The translations under genes and the position numbers were made by a program. The notes under the pieces were generated by a model. That model ran no database searches. It was given only the letters and a program-made list of their open reading frames with translations, and had not been told where the DNA came from. Source: Notolepis coatsorum (Eukaryota; Chordata; Actinopteri; Aulopiformes; Paralepididae). From it: DNA of 64,000 bases. Location of the stretch: contig OZ020594.1 in assembly GCA_963971535.1 (NCBI GenBank), forward strand, positions 114,983,127-115,047,126, written 5' to 3'. The stretch's first letter is position 1; every line of letters starts with the position of its first letter. Positions 24,403-34,600 of the stretch are shown here, in pieces.

Positions 24403-24484
24403 GCGTGGAGCAAAACGCAGTGTTGGATGTCGTAATTTCCCCAACCCCCAACTACATACAATATCCATATATCAATAACAGGAG

Positions 24485-24562
24485 GCCAAGAGAGGATTTT
24501 ACGCCAGGTTACCCAACATCATCGGAGCAATAGACTGTACCCATGTAGCTTTCAAAGCTTTC
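24485..24562 (+). pseudogene. Harbinger transposase fragment
   Basis: An open segment of about 26 codons reads KRGFYARLPNIIGAIDCTHV, which matches the block around the first catalytic aspartate of HARBI1/PIF transposases (pattern FP-x-IG-x-IDGTH). The usual glycine after the aspartate is cysteine here. The remainder of the transposase is deleted. It supports the Harbinger call for the surrounding element. Confidence 0.8.
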
Positions 24563-24756
24563 AAAGCTTTCAAAAAATATCTATAATCATACGATTAAAT
24601 ATTGTTTAAAATAAAACGCGAAATACTATTATTCTGTGTGTCATGTTTCCAAATAAGATTGTTCACAACGGGAAATGCTGTATACGTTGAATTAGTTGGT
24701 TAGACCTCGGTGATCAATCTCGCTCTCAGTGAAGTTTCTCAGAGTTCGCTCGGGTT

Positions 24757-25727
24757 TAGGCCTGCCACGATAACACATTTTGCTGGGCGATTAATTGCCC
24801 CCGAAAATATTGCGATAAGCGATATTATTGCGACGGGTTAGAGAAATTTTTTTGATCAATTTATTTCCCAAAACTTTTATTTTGAAGCCCACCGCTCCGT
24901 CTTTTCCGGTGTTTGACTTTTATTTTGAAGCCCACCGACCGGACCGGAAGTATTGTTGTTATTATCCTAAGCAGAAACTATGAGCCGACAACATGCCTCG
25001 TCCGGTTCTGTTTTTGAGCTAATGATAAAACAAATTGTTGGTGAACAACTACCTTTCGGTTAGTTTTAACGTTAGCTACTAACGTTAGATGCAGCTACTA
25101 CAGGCAATCAACGATGAGGAGGAAGCGTCAAAGCAGTAATAGAATAGCTGTGGTGCGTAAGCACTGCAGCACGACTCGAAACTACCGGAGTGTTATAATA
25201 AATTAATTCATGTTTAACTTGTCCCCGTGTCCAGTCCTTTGACTAGCCCCACCCGTTCATTGTAAACAATGATGCATGTAATTGTATTAACGTTATTCTG
25301 TGTTGTACTTGTAGCTATGCTATACGTTGTATTTCGTTTGTTAGATATTTAGCTAATGTTGTTAGCATGGAATGAGAATCAAAGCTCTATCGTTCATCTT
25401 TATTTAGCAGTCCAGTTTCTCCGGGCAGTAGCGAGTAACTACTTGGGTCTAAAAATAGCTAACGTTACACTACAAATAATGCTACTTGGTTAAAAGGAGC
25501 AACACTATTGAGAAATGTCTATGTGGCGTTGCCCCACGGAACTCCCGTGCTGTACTCTAGTAACGTCAGCGGCCCGCCTCCCAACACGGACAGTGACTGA
25601 AGGGGCACTGGTTCCGCCTCATTAAAACAAACGCGCAAATAGCAATTAATCGCGCCCGTCAAAATCATTGCATTCATTTTAATTATCGCAGCAATTAATC
25701 GATTTATTGCTTATCGCGGCAGGCCTA
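24757..25727. mobile_element. hAT-type element, TIR TAGGCCTGCCACGATAA
   Basis: A 971-bp element with ends TAGGCCTGCCACGATAA and TTATCGCGGCAGGCCTA and perfect 8-bp duplication CTCGGGTT (24749-24756 and 25728-25735). Internally there are two copies of CTTTTATTTTGAAGCCCACC (24875 and 24917). No transposase. Confidence 0.92.
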
Positions 25728-26751
25728 CTCGGGTTAGTCCATTATTTCACATCCCATGGGGGTGTTCCATTACCATATATGGATAATCGTGCACGAGCAT
25801 AGACGGTAAGAACAAATGGTATTTATCAACACAGAGTGTGCGTAGGACCTGTGTACGCACGGTTGATAAATCCCTATTTTTCTGTGCGTAGAGACATTCT
25901 AAATTCTGTGCTTAAGAACGAAAATAGAACACTTTCTAAGCATTGTTGATAAATGAGGGCCCAGGGCTGTACAACTTAATAACGTGATTGAATACAATTA
26001 AATGGGATATCAACTCAATTAAATATAGAAAAAAAAAATTATAATTTTTTTTGAATAGGACAGACAAAAAGATAGTGACAAAAACAAAGGATGCAATGTG
26101 TCATGAAAATATAAATTAAGCAAGCTCTATACATTACGAAGTAAACTAAATACAATACGAAATTAACGGTATACTAATGGTGAAAAATACTGTTATGTGT
26201 CTATGCCTCATTTATTTCCCCCCTTCCTGATATCTGCCAACAGTGCTGTCAGGTGCAGACTGCTCCACGAGCCAAATGTGCTGGAGCATATCAGGAGCAA
26301 ACTGCACACATTAGGGCGTGTCTGCGCTAGGGCTGGGCGATATGACGATATTATATAAATATCGGGTACAGTTCATTAACGATACACTTTTTAAACGTAT
26401 CGTGGATATCGTGATGTTTTGCCCTCGCGTTAGAGGCCGCCGCGGCTGAGATGAGACTTACAAGCGCAGTGCTAAATGCTTTCCTCTCCCTCTCGCAGAA
26501 AAAAAAGTCAGTCACACACACACACACTTGCCCAAATTACGTCATCTACACGCACATACATGCACGCAAGCGCACACACCTAGCCAGAGACAGAGAGGCG
26601 GTGGTTCGGTGCTAGGGATGCCCCCCGAAACCTAGGAGTATTGATAAGCTCCGACGTTAACAGTACTGCTATCGGTAAATTAGTCTATGAGCGGATTAGC
26701 TACGGAGCTAACATAGTGTACCATCCATCTGCGACGCGAGAGTGGACACTG

Positions 26752-26821
26752 AGTAATGTTAATGTTATGTCGAGTTCATACTACACTACACGTATGAACT
26801 CGACATAACGTTAACGTTACT
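26752..26821. repeat. 30-bp perfect-length hairpin
   Basis: Two 30-nt arms (26752-26781 and 26792-26821) are reverse complements with two differences that would be G-U pairs in RNA. The loop TACACTACAC is 10 nt. It lies within the hAT at 26329-30310. Whether it is transcribed is unknown. Confidence 0.85.
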
Positions 26822-27145
26822 CCGTTTCCATGAAGTGTTTAATTAGCAGCAATCTGTTCTGTTGTTGAACATTTAACGTTAAGTTAACTTAGGTATCCGA
26901 CGCACTTCCGGCGAGGACAGGAAGCCGTCATGAAACAGTTGTGTGTCATATTGTAGTCTTTTAGTCTTATTAACTAAAAGATTTTAACAAAATAAAAAGC
27001 AGCAGCACTATTGGATAACTGAGTCATGTTTGCTATGTATTTCTTTCTTTAGGGGAGTAGGACATTTGTTTCACAGTTTTAGCATGATGTTTTATAGATG
27101 GCTAGGTTAAACACAGGTTTTTGTTTTTAAGAGGGGGGGTTTGAT

Positions 27146-27690
27146 TTAATAATAATAATAATAATACATCTATTTTATATAGCGCTTTTCCAGGTGCTCA
27201 AAGACGCTTCACATGGGCAGGAGAGACAAACTATGGCAAAACAAAAAAAAAACAGAACAAAACAGAACAAAAATAATACATGACAAAATAAAATAAAACC
27301 GACAGAATTAGAGGTCAAAAGCAAGATTGAAAAGGTGGGTTTTGAGGGCTGATTTAAAAGATGTCAGGGTGTTTGCATCACGGATATGGCTGGGGAGGGC
27401 ATTCCAGAGGGAGGGGGCAGCAGCAGCAAAGGCCCTGTCGCCCCAGGTCCGGAGCTTGGTCGTGGGAGGTGTTAGGAGGTTGGCATCTGCAGACCTAAGG
27501 CGACGGGTGGGCGTGTGACGGTGGAGGAGGTCGGACAGGTAGGGAGGGGCAAGGTTGTTGAGGGCTTTAAATGTGATGAGTAGTATTTTAAAATGTATCC
27601 TGTATTTGATTGGAAGACAGTGGAGGTCGTGGAGGACAGGGGTGATGTGATCAGAGCGACGGGTGGAGGTGAGCATGCGGGCAGCAGAGT
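27146..27690 (-). pseudogene. L2/Maui-type LINE 3' fragment
   Basis: The minus-strand frame 27308-27676 encodes ITPVLHDLHCLPIKYRI, LRTWGDRAFAAAAPSLWN and FKSALKTHLFNLAF, the conserved C-terminus of L2-type RTs. The 3' UTR carries AGCGCTATATAAAATAGATG and an ATT-repeat tail (about 27153-27172). The element is 5'-truncated within the thumb/C-terminal domain. Confidence 0.85.
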
Positions 27691-28203
27691 TTTGATTTGA
27701 TTGAAGTTTATTTCAAGTATGCAACACAACAAACCAACATCAAGTACAGATATAGCCTTAAAGGCCAACTTGCAGGTTAAACCCTACTCTGCAATTATGG
27801 GTAGTTTACATCATTGGTATCTAATTTAATAATTTTTTTCCATTTGACGCCGGAAATGCCACTCAGAAAGGGTTAAAAAGGTCCACGCACGAATAACATG
27901 CACGGAGCAAATCTAAAAGCGTATCAGACGCTTGCACGGCCGTGACGTCACTTCAGGCAACTTATGCCTTATGCCCGTCCGGGTCGCCTGTAGCTGTTCC
28001 GCAACCGTTGCTATTTCCGGGGTAGGCCTGATTGGCCCCGACAGGCACGTGACCCGCCGCGGCCACGGCCCGCGGCAGCCTCAGGACGCGGCAACGAGGC
28101 TGCTGTGGTTCACAGGCGCTTTCCGCCTTCAACGCCGCCCGCAGCATAGGAAGGAGTTCACGGCGCCTTTCACATCGCAGTCATCAGTCATAATAATCGC
28201 GCC

Positions 28204-28470
28204 GCAGTCGGCAGTCATGCAATCATTTATCATTTAACATTTGAAAGGCATACATTGTTGTATGAAATAAAATAGTATAGAGACATATGTACAGCGTCGC
28301 TCGGCAGTCATGCAATCATTTATCATTTAACATTTGAAAGGCATACATTGTTGTATGAAATAAAATAGTATAGAGACATATGTACAGCGTCGCGCCGCAG
28401 TCGGCAGTCATGCAATCATTTATCATTTAACATTTGAAAGGCATACATTGTTGTATGAAATAAAATAGCA
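28204..28470. repeat. three tandem copies of a 93-100 bp unit
   Basis: GGCAGTCATGCAATCATTTA recurs at 28210, 28303 and 28403, with near-identical sequence between, ending AGACATATGTACAGCGTCGC in the first two. Part of the unit also appears inverted at 28835-28870, so it forms the inner stem of the surrounding foldback. Confidence 0.92.
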
Positions 28471-28762
28471 GGGAGAATATGCTCACGCGAGCGGCATCGC
28501 TGAGCTCTGGTGACGGTCTTATTGGGGCTTATGTCGAGAACAGCAGTAACACAACATTGCAACTGTTGTGTTACTGCTTTCTCACTCGAGTGAGGAGGAG
28601 CGGAACTTCGGAAGACCGCTGGTTCTCAAACATACAGCGGTGTGCTCTTCAGAATGTGCCGGGAGAAACGTTTACTGTACCCCGCAGACATAATAAGCAT
28701 ATAAGCAGTGCTTACTAACGTTATTAGTTACGTTATTTCTGACCGAATTAGTCATTCATTTG

Positions 28763-28838
28763 TCTAGCACAGTCTCTAACAGTGTAACAGTAAGAAGCAT
28801 TTTGGATAAAAGTATTCTGTACTTCTGTATGACAACAA
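28763..28838 (+). repeat. LINE-beta 3'-UTR fragment
   Basis: TGTCTAGCACAGTCTCT, AACAGTAAGAAGCATTTTGG and AGTATTCTGTACTTCTGTAT match the last 80 bp of the LINE-beta copies, without the CTTGAA tail. It lies inside Mutator-like element 5. Confidence 0.8.
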
Positions 28839-30404
28839 TGTATGCCTTTCAAATGTTAAATGATTAAATGATACACAGCGCAATCTACGCTCTCGCCTCT
28901 CATCCTGCTTTCGCCAACGGCAGCGATGTGAAAGGCGAAGCGAACTCCAGCAGTAGCGCGCTTGCCGCTGGGGCTGCCGCGGGGCGTGGCCGCGGCGGGT
29001 CACGTGCCTGTCGGGGCCAATCAGGCCTACCCCGGAAATAGCAACGGTTGCGGAACAGCTACAGGCGTCCGGGTCATAGTACTACTGGATATATGGCGCT
29101 GGCTAACGTTAGCATTATGTCTACTGTCGTGAACCATTTTAGATCGGGGCATGTAGAGGAGTTTGGGGAACGAGTAAAATCATGTGCAGGTCCTCTTCTC
29201 AGACCTGTGGGGCAAAGCACTGCACACGCATCATGCAAGCTACACGTCGCTGCATGTTGATCAAAACTACTATTGTGCTAACAACATCCCGCGACGTCTA
29301 GCTTGTTAGCCGGCATGAATGCCCGATTTAAAATGGTTCTCTCCTCTTTGTATACCTTTGTCCTCACAAGTATTCTGCCAGGGAACTTATGGACACGACA
29401 ATAGTAGTAGTTATAAGGTGTTTGAGCTTGTAACGTTAGTTAGCTCATAGCTATCGTGGTAGCCAGTTTCGACGGGATGTTGTTAGCACAATAGCTACCA
29501 AGCTAAGCTACGTTAGCTTCTAACGTTGTATACACAATATGTACAACGACACAATGATTTACATTATTACAAATATGGTAACGTGGTTGTGGCTTTTACA
29601 AATAGTGGTTAGCTTTAGAGATGGATGGCTATGATCACGGAGCAATAGTTTTTAGGTGAAACAGATACATTTTCATTCATCACTCCTCGGCTAGTAGTAG
29701 CAAGGCTCTCTGCCTGCCACTAGCTGTGTGACTCTCAGAGCCCCTCGCTGCCCTGCACCTGACGTGACATCAGCATTAAGATGACACACGCACGTTATTG
29801 ATCCATGGATTAAAATATGCATGTGTGTGGAGCTTGTGGTTTGGTCGACAAAATGTTTGATAAAAACGCTAAAACTGGGTCAATTTCGATTTTTTTCCCC
29901 TCTTCATGAAAGTCAGCGTTTGGCCTAGGCACATTGTTTATTGAACAAAAATACAACCTGCAAGTTGGCCTTTAAGCCGTTCAAATAATAAATGTATACA
30001 TAAATAAATAGTTACAATATATAATCTAATAATCTAAATCTAATCTAATATATAATCTAAAAAAACGAAAGGCTAAAATGCTAAATATATAATCTAAGAA
30101 TCCAACAATCTAAATCTAATATATAATATAAAAATGCTAAATGCATGAGTCTTTTGTCTTTAATGTTAGCTTGCAAACTCAAATACTGTCTTGGTAAGCC
30201 TCATAATGAATTGTTTGGGAAAAAAAGGAAAAACATCGTGATGTGTATCGTGTATCGCCGAAAGGTCAGAAAATATCGTGATATCATATTTAGGCCATAT
30301 CGCCCAGCCCTCTGCACTAGTATCTCATCCATGCAATGTCCTTTGTGGATAGCTCGCAAAGACGGAGCAGATACCACACGCTAAACTCATGCAGTTAAGG
30401 ATGC

Positions 30405-30640
30405 AATTAGCACTGCGCAATCCATTCTTTGTGGATGTTGAAATAGCAGTAATGCCATGTTCATTAATAAAATTACATAAGGGATGGGAAGGGGGGATGA
30501 CCGTTTTAGAAGGGGGATGATATTGACTGTTTTTATTTCAGGGGGGATGCCATCCCCCCTCATCCCCCCTCAACTGGAGTACTGTATTGTACCTATTCTG
30601 CAATCTGTTAATTAATGTAATCAATCAATCAATTGCGATC
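30405..30640. repeat. Harbinger-like end, G-rich repeat and LINE-alpha tail
   Basis: GCGCAATCCATTCTTTGTGG at about 30415-30435 is the reverse complement of the sequence at 41685-41712 that begins AGATCCACAAAGAATGG, so both are probably ends of one Harbinger-type MITE family. At 30482-30565 there are GGGGGGATG and CCATCCCCCC motifs in inverted arrangement. At 30575-30632 lies a LINE-alpha terminus with CTATTCTGCAATCTG and ATCA repeats. Confidence 0.55.
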
Positions 30641-30682
30641 TTGCGCTCTTGCAATACTTGCGGTCAATAGAAAATAATACGC

Positions 30683-30938
30683 TCCCTGAACTCACCCCCT
30701 CTCTCCTGAACTCACCCCCTCTCTCCTGAACTCACCCCCTCTCTCCTGAGCTCACCCCCTCTCTCCTGAACTCACCCCCCCTCTCCTGAACTCACCCCCT
30801 CTCTCCTGAACTTACCCCCTCTCTCCTGAGCTCACCCCCTCTCTCTTGAACTCACCCCCTCTCTCCTGAACTCACCCCCTCTCTCCTGAGCTCACCCCCT
30901 CTCTCCTGAACTCACCCCCTCTCTCCTGAGCTCACCCC
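30683..30938. repeat. 20-bp minisatellite, about 13 copies
   Basis: Head-to-tail copies of CTGAACTCACCCCCTCTCTC, with the main variant GAGCTC for GAACTC. Copies differ by one or two bases. The array ends in AT-rich TATTATT sequence. No function is suggested by the sequence. Confidence 0.95.
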
Positions 30939-30999
30939 GATTATTATATTATTTATTATTTATTTATTTATTATTATTTATATTATACCGATTATTCAG

Positions 31000-31203
31000 G
31001 CAACGATTCGATGCACCATGAAATGTCTTCATTTGACCACGATTCGATGAATTTTCTATACATTTTCTATCAGTTAATTCCCCCAAAAATGTTGAATACA
31101 CAAAAAATACAGGTAAAAAAAAAACAATTTTTCGTATTTTTTTATATTCGATATTGATTATTAAAATATATCGCGATATTTATCGTTATATCGCCCAGCC
31201 CTA
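31000..31203. repeat. right end of a hAT element, TIR TAGGGCTGGGCGATATAACG
   Basis: The end at 31203 reads, in reverse complement, TAGGGCTGGGCGATATAACG followed by ATAAATATCGCG. It resembles the two other GGCTGGGCGATA elements but differs from position 17. I could not find the matching left end, so the left boundary is a guess. Confidence 0.5.
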
Positions 31204-31659
31204 GATACCGATAACTTTATGCTCCTCAAGCCGATAACCGATACCGATAACCGATTTAAAAAAAAATGTATATTCCTGTAGTTTTGACTAGAGATGTTCC
31301 GATACCATTTTTCCCTTTCCGATCCGATTCCGATACCTAAGCTTTGGGTATCGGCCGATACCGATATTTATCCGATACCAGTGCATACATTTTAAAAAAA
31401 AAATATATATATAAATTATACTTTTTTTTTTTTTTTAGATACTGTTATACTGTTTTTTAGTAATAACTAGAACGTATGGTATTTATTCAACAACAGGTGA
31501 TTGTATAGATTTGTATTAGTATCATTAATCAATGAGTATGGGCTGCAGCACTGCAGATATACCCTACTCCAATGATCCACACGGACATTAAACGGTGTTG
31601 CACTCGCTACTCAGTGGCTCTGCAGATATACCCTATTCAGTCTGTAAACTAGTGGCAGA

Positions 31660-34600
31660 TAGAACGTTCATGTTGTGGTTTTTGATGCAAAATAAATATT
31701 CAACATTCTCTTTTGAAACTCCGCCTCAGACTCTTATCCTTTGGCACTTGCTGTACTTTGCTTGCAGGTCTGCAGCCATTATTGCTGGATTATGTGAATA
31801 GCACCAACTGGCGCTGCTGTGATGGCTGCCTTTCTGATCGCTCCGACGAGACTGTGCTTTATTTTGTTAATTTTTATAGTATTAGGAGTTTTATTTGCAC
31901 CAACTGTTGGTGCATTATATGTGTATGACCGTCAGTCAATCATTGACATTGGATTAAGAAAAACTTACCGTTTGGATTGCTCTCTGGATCGGATCGCTGA
32001 ACAGCAGAAATGGCCCGACGAGATCCTTTGTTATGCCGGCCACGGACAAGACAAAAAGCAGCCGCGAAGACGAGGAAAGAGAGCCGGGGTCCGGAACAGA
32101 CTGAGGTCCAAACGACACAGAACCACATTGCCCAGCATATTGTTGGCCAATGTGCAATCGATAGGAAACAAATTGGACGACATCAGAGCAAGGATCCAAT
32201 TCCAGAGGGACATTCGGGATTGTAACGTCCTCTGTTTCACAGAAACTTGGCTGAGTCCAGATGTCCCGAACCATGCAATAGAACCGGCAGACCACTTCTT
32301 CGTTCTACGAAAAGACCGGACGGCATTAGAGTCACTAAAGAAGAAAGGAGGCGGCATCGCCTTCATGATAAACAAGGAGTGGTGCGATTTAGGCAACACA
32401 AAGGAAATGACTAACCACTGCTCCCCAGACCTGGAGTTTATCACGATAAAATGTCGACCCTTCTTCCTCCCAAGAGAGTTAACGTCCATCATCCTCATCG
32501 GAGTGTACATTCCACCACACGCGAACACTGAGGTCGCACTTTCAAAACTTCACGACGAGGTAAACAAACTCCAGGCAGCTAACGTTGACGCGGCCATTTT
32601 GGTCTTGGGGGATTTCAACAGCGCGCGTCTTAAAAAGGTGCTGCCGAATTTCTATCAGCATGTGACCTGTCCCACCAGAGGCGAGAACATATTAGACCAT
32701 GTATACTCGCAATTTAAGAATGGGTACAAGTCACAGGCTCTTAGTCCATTCGGTAAAAGCGATCACGCCGCAATTTTTCTTTTGCCTAAGTACAAACAGT
32801 GTCTCAAGCGAACGCCGGTGGTCTCGCGAGAGGTTAAGCGTTGGACCGTGACGTCAGTAGAGTCACTCCAAGCAGTGCTGGGAAGCACAGAATGGAGTGT
32901 ACTCCGTGATAACACAGCCAATATTAACGAATACACCGAAACGGTGATTGACTATGTCTGTACTCAGGTAGAAGTAATAATCCCCACCACCAAAATTAAT
33001 ATCTACCCAAACCAAAAGCCCTGGGTAGACAAATCCGTCCGTGAGGCTCTGAAAGTGCGCACATCAGCATACAACACCGGGCTGGTGACAGGCAACATGG
33101 AAGAACACAAGATGGCAAGATACAACGTCAGGAGAGCAGTAATAGAGGCAAAACGGCGTTACAGGGATAAAGTTGAACTTCAGTTTGAACAGGCTGACTC
33201 TAGAGGCATGTGGCAGGGCCTCAGAACAATGACAGACTACAAAGGAACCCCCCTCAAACTGAACAGTGACATCTCCTTAGCAAATGATCTCAACTCCTTC
33301 TATGCGAGGTTTGAGGCTGTGAATAACAACACCAGCCTACAAACCACGGCAATGGGGGGGGGGGGGTCTGCTGATGGAGACTCAGTGTTCAGGGTAACAG
33401 AGCATGAGGTGAGACGGATCTTTAAAAAAGTGGATATCAGGAAGGCAGCAGGACCGGACGGCATCCCCGGCCGCGTCCTAAAAGTCTGTGCCGACCAACT
33501 GGCCCCGGTATTCACTGACATCTTCAACCTGTCCTTGGAACAGGCCGTCATCCCCACCTGTCTGAAGAAGTCCACCATCATCCCTGTACCCAAAAAATCT
33601 ACGCCCGCTTGCCTCAACGACTACCGCCCTGTAGCCCTCACCTCCATAGCCATGAAGTGCTTTGAGAAGCTAGTGAAGGGCTACATCTGTTCCTCCCTCC
33701 CCATCAACCTGGACCCTCTGCAATTTGCATATCGCCCCAACAGGTCCACGGAGGACGCCATAGCCCATGTGCTGCACACAGCAGCATCACATCTGGACAA
33801 GAGGAAGGGGAACTATGTGAGAATGCTGTTCATCGACTACAGCTCAGCATTCAATACCATAGTCCCCTCCAAACTCATAGCCAAGCTCAGGGACCTGGGC
33901 TTGAACTATGACCTGTGCCAGTGGGTCCTGGACTTCCTGACGGGCAGACCCCAGGTGGTAAGAGCCGGCAACTGCACCTCCTCATCCATCACGCTCAACA
34001 TAGGGGCCCCCCAGGGCTGTGTTCTGAGCCCCCTCCTCTACTCCCTGTACACACATGACTGCGTAGCACAGCGGAACAACAACACCATCATCAAATTTGC
34101 TGATGACACAGTAGTGGTGGGCCTGATCTCTGCCAACGACGAAAGGGCCTACCTGGAAGAGGTAGAGAACCTGTCACAGTGGTGTCAGGAGAACTGCCTC
34201 TCCCTGAACGTCAGCAAAACAAAAGAGATGATTGTGGACTTCAGGAGGTCGGGGGTCAAGGACTACAGCCCCCTCAGCATCGACGGGGCACCAGTTGAGA
34301 GAGTGAACAGTTTCAAGTACCTCGGAGCCCACATATCCGAGGACTTGACATGGACCACACACATTGACAGTGTTGTGAAGAAGGCACGACAACGCCTCTA
34401 CTTCCTCAGGCGCCTAAGGAAGTTCCAAGTCAGTCAGAAGATCCTTAGGAACTTCTACTCATGTACAATAGAGAGCATCCTGACCGGCAACATCACCTCC
34501 TGGTTTGGGAATAGCACTGCACAAGACCGTAGCAGACTACAAAGAGTGACACGTTCAGCCGAACGCACAATTAGAGGGGGGCTTCCCACCCTCCAGAACA

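Larger units (their letters stand above)
21865..25961. mobile_element. Harbinger-type element with three nested hATs
   Basis: Ends are GGCCCTCATTTATCAACCGT and its reverse complement TTGATAAATGAGGGCC, flanked by CAG on both sides (21862-21864 and 25962-25964). A 3-bp CWG duplication is characteristic of PIF/Harbinger. After removal of the hATs at 22024-23154, 23376-24402 and 24757-25727 only about 1 kb is left. One short piece (24485-24562) encodes a transposase-like segment, so this is a deleted, non-autonomous derivative. Confidence 0.88.
27986..29066. mobile_element. Mutator-like foldback element 5
   Basis: A 1081-bp element beginning GCCTGTAGCTGTTCCGCAAC and ending with the reverse complement, flanked by a perfect 9-bp duplication GTCCGGGTC (27977-27985 and 29067-29075). 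The GC-rich TIRs match for about 100 bp, and weaker matching continues inward. A CTGATTGGCC box lies 42 bp from each end. The middle has three tandem copies of a 93-100 bp unit and a hairpin related to the core of Mutator-like element 3. No coding capacity. Confidence 0.88.
27762..29971. mobile_element. TTAA-flanked TIR element (Kolobok- or piggyBac-type)
   Basis: Begins AGGCCAACTTGCAGGTT and ends AACCTGCAAGTTGGCCT, a 17-bp perfect inverted repeat, flanked by TTAA at 27758-27761 and 29972-29975. A TTAA duplication restricts the choice to Kolobok or piggyBac. The start is not the CCC usual for piggyBac, so Kolobok is favoured. Internal sequence includes the Mutator-like element at 27986-29066. 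No transposase ORF is visible. Confidence 0.75.
26329..30310. mobile_element. hAT-type element, TIR AGGGCTGGGCGATATGACG, nested
   Basis: Left end AGGGCTGGGCGATATGACG; right end CATATCGCCCAGCCC. Flanks TCTGCGCT and TCTGCACT agree in seven of eight bases, and the terminal A is missing on the right. The internal ATCGTGATATC sequences near both ends match. About 2.8 kb inside is later insertion: LINE debris at 27146-27757 and the TTAA-flanked element at 27762-29971. Confidence 0.75.
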
